The translations under genes and the position numbers were made by a program. Positions 1 through 9,746 of a stretch of DNA of 42,538 nucleotides are shown here, piece by piece. The number at the start of each line of letters is the position of its first letter. Positions within the stretch are counted from its first letter, which is position 1. The notes below the pieces were generated by a model that saw nothing but the letters and a program-made list of their open reading frames with translations, was not told the origin of the DNA and did no database searches. Source of the DNA: Gymnopilus junonius (lineage: Eukaryota > Basidiomycota > Agaricomycetes > Agaricales > Galerinaceae); the NCBI GenBank assembly GCA_015501075.1, contig JADNYJ010000285.1, positions 1 through 42,538 on the forward strand, written 5' to 3'.

Positions 1-2688
1 TCCTCTTCTATCCCCTCCCCTCTCACCCTCTCCACCCCTCCCATCCAACCACCAGAACCATAAGCAAAAAACAAGCAGAGTTAAGCGACAAGATCAGACG
101 CCGCCGACGCGCTTTTGCAGATGCTATAGCACAAGCTGCGGGAGAGGGCCGGGATCCATATACGCAGCCGTATCGGTATGCATATGCTGCTGCTGGGTCT
201 TTGAGGCGTGTTCGGGATGGGCAGCAGCAGGATCAGCGTTATTCAAGCCCCAGAGAAAGCCAGGTTCATGATTTAGCCGCAGATGGGGATCGTGTGCAGT
301 CTTCTTTGACTTTGACTTCCACGCTCCCGCCGTATGAGGAGTGTGGCTTGGGTGAGGACGAGGATGTCGTCGTTATATCTCCTGAGGGTGCCGGTGCTGG
401 TGACCATGATCATCCGCAGCTTCAAGTTCCTCAACGTGCTGTGCTGTCTAATTCTCACTCCCAACGCCGTCTACACTCTCGGTCTCAGTATCTGTCTCAC
501 CATCATATACAGCCGCTAGCGCATCTCCATCCGCCTACGCCTCCCCCTTCCTGTCCTCGTCCTGCTGAGAGGGAGAAAGAGAATGACGCAGGGTTATCGT
601 ATCTCGCCCCTACCCCTTCTACTCAAGTACCAGCAGCACCAGCAGCTCCTGTCCAAGACATACATTCTCCCCGGCCGAAGAGGGAGACGAAGCTTAAGCT
701 CAAGTTTGTGGATATAAGGCCTCTGTCGATTCATAGCAAGCGGGCACAGGAGCGGGAGCAGCAATCATACCAGCAGCAGTCATACCGTGATCCTTCGCCA
801 GAGCATTGGCATAGCGCAGACTATGGAGGTGGTGGTAGATACTACGACCACGACTACGACTCACAGGCGTATGGGTATCAACAGCCAACTCAACTTCAAC
901 ACTCGTATGCGTATCCGTACACGTATCCGCCTCCTGCTTTGCGTCCAGCCCAGTACAACCCCCGTTATGCACCTCTGCCCACCCCCATGCCGATGTCGAT
1001 GCCGATGCCGCCTCCTCCTGCGGCCCATCCTTACCCCCATTTGACCAGTTATAGTCATGGCGGGATGGTGCCCACTGCTTCTGTTCCTGCTTCTGCTTCT
1101 GCTTCTGCTTCTCATTCGCGATATCATGGGGCTTATGGTGCCCAGCCTCTTTCTGCCCATCACCGCCAACGGCAGCAGCAAGAACAACTACACCGCCATC
1201 AGCAACAACAGCATCCTCCGTCATTGAGGCCTTCATATCAGCCCTCAGCTTCCAAGTATTCAGATGCAGCTACAGCTTCGACTTGGGCTTACTCGGACGT
1301 TTACCCACCTCAGCCTCGCTCAGCCTCAACCTCCGGGTCCCAAGTTCAGCCTCACCCTGCATCTCAATCATACTCCTGTCCTCACCCTATATCTCAACCA
1401 TACTCCAACTCTTATTCTTCTTCTACGCCCGCACCCGCACCTCCAAACAAAACCCCATCAGAACCAACAGGAGTCACGCTCCGCCGGTTGTAAAGTTGAG
1501 CGTGGATGGGCTGTCGTATGTTGATGCTGATGGTGATGGTGTTTGGGAGGGTGGAAGTGGAGGTGGAAATGTTGGGGGAGGAGGTGCTGGTGCTGGTGGA
1601 CGTGGAGGATGTGACGGTGCTGGTGGAGGTGCTCGAGGAGGTGTGGGTGTGGTGGGTATGGGCGCTGCTGCTGCCGGGCATGTTGGTGACGGAGCTATTG
1701 GTGAAGGCAACGCTGGTGCTCAACCGCGTCATCGAGGTCAAGGACAACCTCAAATGCGTTCTCGAGATCCCCAGCGTCAACCTCAGCGTCAGCTTGTGAG
1801 AGCTGCAGAAACATATCGCGTTCCGTCCCAAGCTCAAGCACGCTCTACACGACCTGTGGATGTGAATGTAGTTATCTCTCAACAGCCGCGTCACCATCCA
1901 GGGATGACGGCATCACTGTCGACCTCAATGGCTACTTCCGCTTCAAAGTCGCAGTCGGGACCAACTTCAGGCCGAGCGTGGACAGCAACGCCAACAGCGG
2001 CGGGGAGGATGAAGACGACAACGAGAAAGAAAACGGCAAAAAACCCAAAAGGTCTCCCATTGACTCGGAGGGGAGGAGAGAATGGAGTTCGGATCTGTGT
2101 GCGTTTTGCGATGATAATCTCGGGACGTGTGAGTTGGTCTTTTTTTCTTTGATTTTTTTAATTCTTATTCTTTTCCGTCTTTCTTTTATCCTAAATACTA
2201 ACCCCCCTCTCTCTATCTTTGCCTACAGGTTGCAACGCCCTCTGGTGCCCATGCATCGTGTATATGGGCAATAAAGCGCGAGTGGAGTATCTTGATGAGA
2301 AGGATGGGGTGTTGCCTGATGAGGAGCGGGGTACGTGCAGTGGGGATTGTTGGATCCATGGGCTGTTGACTGTTTTCACGGGGTGTGTGGGCGGGTGGGT
2401 TCTTCAGGTGGGTCTTACTTACTTCCTTTGTCCTCTGTCCTCTGTCCTCTATATTCTCTCTCTTATCCAAACATTTCCACTGACATCTCCCTTACTTTTT
2501 TTTTCTTGAACTCGTAGATCCCAACCCGCACCTCCATCCGACACCGATACGCTATCACAGGTGATGGACTGGATGATTGTTGCGCGGTGATGTGTTGTTG
2601 TGCGCCGTGTGCGCTTGCGCAGGAGAGGAGGGAGATCGAGTTGGAGGAGGGGTGGAGGAAGGGGAGGAGGGGGAGAAGGGGACGATAG
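1..2688 (+). pseudogene. PLAC8-domain protein, copy A (5' end outside window, probably broken)
   Basis: Encodes a long Pro/Ser/Gln/Tyr-rich low-complexity region followed by a Cys-rich PLAC8 domain, a family of small membrane-associated proteins. The PLAC8 part is clean: an exon ending at 2128, then 2229-2407 and 2518-2688, with GT-AG introns between. It carries CAFCDDNLGTCC, LWCPC, GDCWIHG and a terminal CCAVMCCCAPCALAQERRE. The N-terminal part aligns with copy B (position 1 matches about 9745) but is out of register. A six-A run near 66-71 has one more A than copy B, and a base is missing near 1448-1452, so the frame from about 72 stops at 1493. Downstream, 1548-2128 can be read as a different, natural-looking frame with an intron at 1796-1901. 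I call it a pseudogene because of the N-terminal lesions; unrecognised introns or sequencing errors in homopolymers could rescue it. Confidence 0.65.
1796..1901 (+). other. Predicted intron in PLAC8 copy A, retained in the copy B reading
   Basis: Begins GTGAGA and ends CATCCAG. Removing it joins a frame ending in ...PSVNLSVS to one beginning DDGITVDLNGYFRFKV, which continues without a stop into the PLAC8 exon. Its length, 106 nt, is 1 modulo 3. The same bases in copy B (11546-11651) lie inside an uninterrupted reading frame. Confidence 0.45.
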
Positions 2689-2809
2689 GGTTTGAGAGGG
2701 GGCTTTGAGGGCTCTCCTTGAGTGGTTTTTGGTGACCGAGCGATGATTAGTGACTCCTTGAACTGGGCGGTGAATTGGCGTATGTGGAGCCAGTGATGGC
2801 TTGAAGTTG

Positions 2810-2885
2810 ATTGACGGTGGATGGGTGGATGATGGATGGAGAGTGAATGGATGGATGGATGGAGGATGGAAGGTGGATGAATAGA
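2810..2885 (+). repeat. GATG/ATGG microsatellite at the end of copy A/B homology
   Basis: Degenerate GGATGGATGGATGGA repeats follow the PLAC8 stop by about 130 bp. The copy B counterpart is at about 12600-12665. Copies A and B align up to here and diverge within or just after the tract, so it marks the duplication breakpoint. Confidence 0.6.
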
Positions 2886-3139
2886 TGGTCATTGATGCTC
2901 CCTGGTGACGCTTGTGCAGAATAACCCCAGAAGGGAAGGGAATAGCCACAAAAGGGATAGCGCGGTGAAAAAGAGAGAAGTAACTGTCTGTTTTCTGGTC
3001 GCCTTTTATTCAGACTGACATAGTTTCCCCTCCCCCGAAGGGTGAGAACAGGGGGAAACAGAGTTAGTAGTGAACATGGTGCGTAATTTCACCTTTTCAG
3101 TCACATTTTCATTGGCCTGGTGCCGTCAGCTGTCTAATT

Positions 3140-3375
3140 AGACCTTGGAGTTAGACACTTGTATTCGTCTGAAAATAAAGGAGGCGTCTACTAACCTTGA
3201 TCTATTCCTTGTTCGCTTTTGTGGTTCGCTTTCGCTGTTCCCTTCTCCCTCACTCCTCTAGCGGCCATCTAATCAAGCCTTCGATTTAGACACTTGTATA
3301 GTGCGGAAAATATGGGATATATTTACGAACCTTGATATTTTCTTATTCTTGGGCTTTCTTCAAATCAACGCATCA
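3140..3375 (+). repeat. Two diverged copies of a ~135-bp repeat
   Basis: A block with GTTAGACACTTGTATTCG, a purine-rich spacer and AACCTTGAT starting near 3148 recurs near 3283 as ATTTAGACACTTGTATAGTG ... AACCTTGATATTTTC. No open frame is credible here. It could be part of an old element or a duplicated untranslated region. Confidence 0.4.
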
Positions 3376-3449
3376 AGAGTACATTTGAATCGAGTATATT
3401 TTCATCAATGGCCATTTTGCGAGGATGGCGAAAGGCCCTGATGCACTAT

Positions 3450-3735
3450 TCAAGTCAGCCACCCGAAACAAAGTAACAAAATTTCATGCTTACCTCACTA
3501 TAACTTGCTCATTCATCCTTCCTTCATTCTTCATCTGTGGTCAATTCTTTTCCTTCTTCCAAGTCCTCGGTGTTCTCGCCATCTTTGTCCTAATTATCAA
3601 GTCAACCACTCGAAACAAAGTCACAAATCATTATGCTTACCTTACTATGACTTGCTCATTCATCCTTCCTTCATTCTTCATCTTTAGTCGACCTTTCTTG
3701 ACCTCAAAATTATCAAGTCGAGCATTGGAAACAAT
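3450..3735 (+). repeat. Tandem duplication of ~147 bp
   Basis: The segment from about 3450 (CAAGTCAGCCACCCGAAAC) is repeated from about 3599 (CAAGTCAACCACTCGAAAC). Both copies carry the run CTTGCTCATTCATCCTTCC. The open frame spanning both copies (3425-3742) contains the repeat twice and looks accidental, hydrophobic and T-rich; I do not call it a gene. Confidence 0.6.
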
Positions 3736-3742
3736 TACATGA

Positions 3743-6390
3743 CTGACCTTGTTTCCCTGTCAATGTTGCCTCTGTCGACCTATCAAAATATCCAGTAAGC
3801 ACACCTATTCAGACAAAAGAAGGATCCTTTTGACTCACCAGACCATTCAAGTTGACACGCATTAGAGCAAGTATGGACAGACAATGCAAAATACTAGCAG
3901 AGTTTTGCCATAATGATGGGAGAGAGCAACAAAGACGATTCAAATTTCTCTCGGCTTTTTCATAACTTCCATCGCTTCTTTTCTCTTCCGCTCATCGCAT
4001 ATTCAGAAGCACCTCCAAGTTTTCTCACCATACCTTCCCCAGACATCAATGCTACCATTACGACATTTCATTTCAATTCTTGACAATCTCACCTCTGATG
4101 TCTTTTGCCTCATCCCAATCTTCTCCCTCAGTCTCTTCTCAATCGAAGTCATTCCATATCCCAGAGTTGCCTTCTAAATATATTTTTCTCATCAGGACTC
4201 CTGAAAATACACATCGTCTCATCCACCAAATCTTAGACTTCATCACTCTTCTTCGGATTTAGTTCCTGACTAGTAGTCTTGGAGTTACGTACCAAAGTTT
4301 GATCCCAGGTGCTTCTTTGCATGTGCTGCGCTGCAGCAGCTGCAATTTGTTCTCTTTCCATCTGTCTCTCAAAATTATATCACTTGGAACATTGGCATCT
4401 ATGTCTTCGATATAAGGCCTATTTGAACCTCTCAACGCTGCCATAGCGTTATGGAATTCAAATTCCTCACTTCCATCCTATTTTTAAGTCTGTATCCACA
4501 CAAGCCCGAAGTGACTTCCTGAGCACCGCTAAACAACAAATATTTCATTCCATCATCTTCTGAATCGTCATCTCCATATTCCGATTTGTTCTAGCCTTTA
4601 AACCTGACAAGAGTTCTGGTAACCGCTGGGTTGGGCCAAGCTGCCCCGGGCCCAGGCGGTCACATCCAGATGCGCTGCTGTGTGCACTGCCACTGATGGG
4701 TCTAGCCTAGACTACTGTAATCTATGTGATCTAATCTACCAGTCCGTAGCTATCCAATCCGAATGGGCTGAATGGCTAGCCTGGCTCGCCAGTCGATCAA
4801 ATGATCAGAGAAGTAGCAAACGTACTTTTCATATTGCCAGAGTTGGGCTGTCTAAGAGCTGGGTGATTTGTATCTGATTGGAGGAAGAGCACAAATCTCA
4901 ATATGTGAAATGATGGAAATGATCAACCATCCTCTCCTCTATACCCATTTCTGCTCCAAGAAGCACTCATTTTTCCCGTATAATGTAATATTCAGCTGTT
5001 GCAAGTGGTGCTTCAGCTCGCAAATAAGATGAATGACATGAATGGAGTATCATTTCTTGCTGACATATCCAAGATGTGTCTGGTCATTTAAACACTGTAT
5101 GACATGAATTGAGTGTGCTAGTCTAGTTCTCTGCTATGTAGTGCACAAATCTCTAAGTAAATAATGACGAGAGTGAGAGGAATCTATTCTAAGAATAGTT
5201 CACTGGCAGTAGTACGTCTGCAAGTGCATATGCTGTGAACATTTTCACATTCACTAAATCTCTCAGCATGAACTGAATTTAGTGTAGAGAAACAGGACTC
5301 AAAGAGCTAAATGATGAATTGAGATTAAAGATCAAAGGTTCGCAATGGCATAGATGATACCAGATAACAAGTTTGAGTTATCTAATCTCTTCAATATGCC
5401 CATCAGGCGCTCATCAACTCCTTCGCAACTTCCTTGTTACCCCTTCAAAACCCTGTTTGCCTCTTCCAGTTAAAAAGAATTATGGCCGAATGCAATGGTC
5501 TATTAACTTACTGAGATACTAGACCCAAAGATCAGCCCTCGATGAATGAGAATTGCCGATCTCCTCCATACACATCTGATGGCTTGACAACAGTACTGTC
5601 AATGTTCGCCATTGTGGAATAATCCACTTTGCACATCATAGCGCTAGAAGAACAGTTGGCTAATTATCTGACAGAATAGGACATGGAACAAGTCCAACGT
5701 TTCAGTACAAAAAATTTCAAAGATATGGAGCTCGGAACGCACACACATCTCCCGTCTCTTCTCCTCCGTTCCCAATTCCACACTTGCATAAAAATTACCG
5801 CACAAATCGCACTTCTTCTGTACTCGGGTCCGGTGTACGTTATCCATCAAATGTACTAAGAAGCTCGAAATTTTCGCCGCTAGCAGTGGAAGAGCATATG
5901 AAACGATTCTTTCTGTTGTTTATGATTTCTTCGAAGTGGCTTGTTTCTGATCCTCATCAATTTCGACTGGTATTGTTGTTTCATCACTGACAGAATGAAG
6001 CTTCTGTAATGCTCGGATGAATTATGAACTTCACAATTGGCACCTCTGAGATATTGAACTCTCGAGATTGAATGGAACGGAATCAGAGTGAAGTTGCAGA
6101 TCCAAGCTCAGAGACAAAAATCTTAAAGTGAAACACTCTCTCAAGTCAAGAACATGATTTCAATCTCACTACAAATATATTCTAAATCACTGGGATGTGT
6201 AGTCAATAGCAGTAGAATGGCAATCCAAATCCCATTCGAAAGGATGAGCACAAGTCCGTCATTTCATCATTTTTGGCAAGTCCGATCACCCTCACACCGA
6301 TTCATTTGCTCGCTTGCACGTTCTGGATCCGAATCACTTCCATTACGCTAGGAACTTCCTTAGCTCTCACTAAATACAGGCAGGCTTAGA
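3743..6390. other. Gene-poor region, no supportable gene
   Basis: About 2.6 kb of AT-leaning sequence. The open frames are short (60-70 codons), start at non-ATG codons or have no family resemblance. A GC-rich patch at 4620-4670 (around GGGCCAAGCTGCCCCGGGCCC) stands out in composition and may be a remnant of a mobile element, but I see no terminal repeats or coding domain. Confidence 0.5.
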
Positions 6391-6392
6391 AA

Positions 6393-6402
6393 CGTATATA
6401 AG
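6393..6402 (+). promoter_or_regulatory. TATA-like box before the repeat array
   Basis: GTATATAAGC sits just upstream of an ATG at 6405. The following frame reads about 47 codons to a GTAAGC donor-like site near 6546. This could be the promoter and first exon of a gene whose later exons are the degenerate units downstream. The support is only positional. Confidence 0.25.
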
Positions 6403-7111
6403 CTATGCCGAACTCGTTGGTTTATTCCCCAGCATTCGGTCTTCCCTCTTCACCTCTTCAACACTTTGCTACATCTCCTCCTCCACTTTTTCTCGACCTT
6501 TGTATTGCTTGCTACTGGGAGCTGAAGACAACAACCATCAGAGGCGGTAAGCATTTCCACCCGTGTTCTCGCTTGCCCTTTACTCATGAGATGCCACCAG
6601 AACTGCAAGAATGACACAAGGTAAGAGACATTGTGCACTCAAGGGCGGACGGATACCCACTCCAGCGATGTAGAACCCGACCGCCTGACACAGACATCCC
6701 TTTGTGAGTTCTGCAGTCATCACAGTGCACACCGCCTCAGCGACGCTGACCTGACGTTTCCCAGATATCCCCACTGCAACGACCAGGCGCGCGTTGACAG
6801 CGCGAAGGAGCATGCTAGAGGGATGAAAGGTAAGAATCGAATTGTAATTCGCAGACGCAAGTCGACTTACGTGGCCAGATCGCTTCTGATTCGAACACAT
6901 GCAGCGGCGGCGGCGGCAGCGGCGGTGAGGGTTTGCGAACACGGCTAGAGGAAGTAACAAGGTGAGTATCTCGAGCAGATCAATATGGAACTGAAAACTT
7001 GCCACCTTCAGCGAGTAGCACCGGCTCCGACTTTTCGGCCAGCTGTACGTGCTCCTCACATCCTTGCAGCTCGGTATCCTGACGTAACTCGACAGTCGAG
7101 CAAGATCAGCA

Positions 7112-7139
7112 CGATCTCGACTGGAAATAGTCGAGATCG
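7112..7139 (+). other. Hairpin, 11-bp perfect stem (array unit 1)
   Basis: Arm CGATCTCGACT (7112-7122), loop GGAAAT, arm AGTCGAGATCG (7129-7139). It lies directly after the intron-like tract of its array unit. A shorter palindrome, CTCGACAGTCGAG, is at 7088-7100. Confidence 0.75.
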
Positions 7140-7389
7140 CTGTCCATGGGCAAGCTAATAAAGGAAAAATAAGTACATGAGCAATAATCAAAGAAAGACC
7201 CACACTGACCGCGTTCATCTCGACCCTAGCACGCCGCCTCACACCTCTAGAAGAGAGGTATGATGAACAGGAGTCGGTCGCAGCGGGCGCGCTCCTCCAA
7301 ACTGCCTTTAAGTCCTTCCTCCTCCTCTATTCCTCCTACGCCCTTTCGTACACCCATTGCAGATACTTGGCGAGTTCGAACGCGTAAAC

Positions 7390-7409
7390 CTCGACTGGAA
7401 ATAGTCGAG
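7390..7409 (+). other. Hairpin, 7-bp stem (array unit 2)
   Basis: CTCGACT, loop GGAAAT, AGTCGAG. It has the same loop as the hairpin at 7112 and the same place in the unit. Confidence 0.7.
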
Positions 7410-7672
7410 ACCGCTGTCTATGGTCAAATAAAGGCTGGGTAAGAACGTGAGGAATGGTCCGGAGTGAATAGTGACTCACCACGTACTTCTAGACCCCAGC
7501 ACAACGCCACCTCACCACCAGAAGAGAGGCATGACGAACAGGAGTCGGTGGCAGCGAGCACGCCCCCCCACACCGCCTGTACGTCCCACCCTCGTCCTCA
7601 GCTCCTCCCTCTGCATCCCAACACCGTCACAGACTCGTTGGCGACTCCGAACGCGACTCCGAACGTACAGAT

Positions 7673-7695
7673 CTCGACAACTTGCTGTAGTCGAG
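7673..7695 (+). other. Hairpin, 6-bp stem (array unit 3)
   Basis: CTCGAC (7673-7678) and GTCGAG (7690-7695) enclose an 11-nt loop. The place in the unit is the same. Confidence 0.6.
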
Positions 7696-8318
7696 GCAGC
7701 TGTCGATGCAGGTGGTAGATGGAAGGCAGCACCGTGACGTTGAGGCGAGAGAGAGGCGGTGTGTGGGTAGTGGAAGAGAGCAAGCTAGAGAGGCCGGATG
7801 GTTGAGTCGAGTGGTCACAAAGGAATCATTGGACGTCACTTACCAACATAGGGGTGATCTCTCCGAGAAGAGAGGAGCGACGAGAGTCAGTGGTGGCGTA
7901 TATGCTCCTCCACTTGGGCTGTAGGTTCCTTCGTTGTTCTCAACTCCTCCTGTACCGTCCTAACCCCCAATTGTGCACTGCAGGCCGCAGTCGACTCTGA
8001 TCGGGTAGATCTCGAGACAGCTGCCGATGCTCTTGACGATTGTGCGGTGGATAAAAGGCGGCAGCGCGACATTGAGGCGAGAGGGAGATGGTGGGTGATG
8101 GAAGAGGATGGGCTGATGAGATATAGGTGAGCACATGAGGCGAAACGAGAGCTTCCAAGTCACTTACCGCATTGGAACTAGGTCCGCCAGAGGAAAGGAA
8201 GGACAGGAGTCGGTAGCGGTGGGTACACCCCTGCACATCGTAAGTCCTCCATTCGTCCTCAGGTCCTCCCGACCCCTCACTTCCTCATCGCAGGCTGCTG
8301 CCGATGCCGAACGCGTAT

Positions 8319-8345
8319 GTCTGGACAGCTTCCCGTAGTCCAGAC
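8319..8345 (+). other. Hairpin, 8-bp stem with compensating changes (array unit 5)
   Basis: GTCTGGAC (8319-8326), loop AGCTTCCCGTA, GTCCAGAC (8338-8345). Compared with the unit at 7673, the stem has changed from CTCGAC/GTCGAG to CTGGAC/GTCCAG, and both sides changed together so that pairing is kept. Confidence 0.65.
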
Positions 8346-8819
8346 CACTGGCCGTGCTCTTGTCGAGTGGGTGACACATACAAGGGGGCATGTTGATGCG
8401 AGAGGGAGAGAGTGCACTGAGGAGAACAGAGGAGGTGAGTAAACGCACTTTAGAATGAAAAGCTGGCAGAAAAACATACCTTGGCTTCAGTCGGTACCCA
8501 CCACAAATGCCTTTGCCACCAGGAAGCGGCTCGCCATGGATATCTCTATCGGTGACGCACCGTGAAGATCAAGGCCGCTCACAGTGCAGAAGATGCCCTG
8601 CTGGTTGAGAGACGGAGGCGAGAGAGAGAGACAGCTGAAAAAAGAACGGTAAGTAAGAACTTTGAAGTGAAAGATGATCATGAGAAATTCACACAAAGAT
8701 CCGACATGAAAAACTTACAGAAAGAATAAGTGCAGAGGAGACGGCGTGCTGGACAAAAGACAGGTCCATAGCGCCAAGTTGTCGAATTTGATCAAAGTCG
8801 AGTCCTTCACCACTAATAT

Positions 8820-9010
8820 TTCGATTTACCCACGGCCCATTCTCCTTTCCCGCCGCCGCCTCCTTGCTGAAAAACAACGCCGACTGCTCCTATCGTTTCT
8901 GAAGACAGAGCGGCAAATAGCAGGATGGCAGTGATTCAGATGTGTCGCCTCTTTTTTTGTACTGTATCATCTCTCTCCGTTCCTCGTTGCTGTTCTCATT
9001 CTCATTCTCA
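8820..9010 (+). promoter_or_regulatory. Upstream block shared by PLAC8 copies B and C
   Basis: This sequence, including TTTCTGAAGACAGAGC, GTGATTCAGATGTGTCGC and a CT-rich stretch, recurs with changes at about 25940-26200 before copy C. The shared block shows that the duplicated unit included upstream sequence, likely promoter and 5' untranslated region. No clear TATA box is seen in it. Confidence 0.5.
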
Positions 9011-9746
9011 GTCGCAGTCGCCTCAGTCTTACAGTCGACCAATCTACAGCTAGACCACTCTGCAAAAAATGCCATTGCCTCATCGCCACCATCTCGATCC
9101 CAACCCAAGGCCCGTTCCTATTTTCGATTCCGATGAAGACCAGCAGGACCGATCTCATTCGAGGCAGACTCGGAGGGCACTCCGCGTGCTGAACCCGTCC
9201 GACTCAACTTGTTCGCTGGGGAGTGTTAGTGTTAGTGATAGCGGCTGTGCGGTGTCGTCGCCGTCGCTCTCAATAGCCCATCCGCGGTTGCTCTCGCCTT
9301 CGCCCTCGCCCTCCCGCCCTCACTCTGCCTCCACGTCATTCTCCCCCTCAGCTTCTCCTTCCACCCATACTTCTCCTCGTCGCAGTCGCCTCAGTCTTAC
9401 AGTCGACCAATCTACAGCTAGACCACTCTGCAAAAAATGTCATTACCTCATCCATACCATCGCCACCATCTCGATCCCAACCCAACGCCCGTTTCTGACT
9501 CTGATTCTGATGAAGACCAGCAGGACCGATCTCATTCAAGGCAGAGGCATGGGACACTGCACGTGCTGAACCCGTCCGAGTCAACTTGTTCGCTGGGGAG
9601 TGTTAGTATTAGTGATAGCGGCTGTGCGGTGTCGTCGCCGTCGCTCTCAATAGCCCATCCGCGGTTGCTCTCGCCTTCGCCCTCCCGCCCTCACTCTGTC
9701 TCCACGTCATTCTCCCCCTCAGCTTCTCCTTCCACCCATACTTCTC
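9011..9746 (+). repeat. 368-bp tandem duplication across the start of PLAC8 copy B
   Basis: The block from GTCGCAGTCGCCTCAGTC at 9011 begins again at 9379. It covers about 58 bp before an ATG and about 310 bp of coding sequence. Both units carry an ATG followed by a similar peptide (MPLPH at 9069, MSLPH at 9437). Only the second unit is in frame with the rest of the gene. Small differences (an insertion after the second ATG, scattered substitutions) show it is not an assembly echo. Confidence 0.85.
9069..9569 (+). other. Upstream open frame made by the tandem duplication
   Basis: An ATG in the first duplicated unit opens a 166-codon frame. It starts like the main protein, then leaves its frame in the second unit, overlaps the main start at 9437 and stops at 9569. 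If the transcript starts before 9069, scanning ribosomes would meet this ATG first and the main frame would be translated poorly. An unseen intron could remove it. Confidence 0.5.

Larger units (their letters stand above)
6980..8440 (+). repeat. Array of ~5 degenerate exon/intron-like units, 270-350 bp each
   Basis: Each unit has the same order of parts on the + strand. First comes a block like GACAGGAGTCGGTAGCGG (landmarks at 7265, 7535, about 7881 and 8201, with a poorer copy near 7010). Then comes a donor-like GTACGT/GTAAGT/GTAGGT, a 40-60 nt pyrimidine-rich tract ending in CAG (ends near 7078, 7362, 7631, 7997, 8293), and then a block with CGAACGCG/TCGACT. Most units then carry a short hairpin. 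Before the intron-like tract one unit can be read as QESVAVGTPLHI, and another as EQESVAASTPPHTA, faintly ankyrin-like, but stops follow in most units. It looks like a decayed multi-exon repeat gene, or a non-coding array derived from one. Unit copy number and boundaries are by eye. Confidence 0.5.

Noticed and set aside
1412..1897. Long minus-strand open frames opposite the PLAC8 genes (also 700-1236, 10449-11054, 11105-11647)
   Set aside because: They are antisense shadows of repeat-rich coding sequence (Ser/Thr or Glu/Lys runs) with no domain and no independent splice structure.
3425..3742. 105-codon hydrophobic frame that could look like a small membrane protein
   Set aside because: It is produced by the 147-bp tandem duplication, which gives the same hydrophobic peptide twice; codon pattern and context are not coding.
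4610..4720. GC-rich patch as a tRNA or LTR end
   Set aside because: No cloverleaf, TG...CA ends, primer-binding site or second copy can be seen.
5644..5990. Frame with KCDLCGNFYASV that might be a zinc-finger piece
   Set aside because: A single CxxC in a 68-codon frame with no partner pair; likely chance.
6580..7242. 220-codon minus-strand frame across the start of the repeat array
   Set aside because: No family resemblance; it crosses the conserved hairpin and intron-like tracts, and the units are better ordered on the plus strand.
6980..8440. CRISPR-like array
   Set aside because: Repeats are long, degenerate and contiguous without regular spacers, and the sequence is from a eukaryote.
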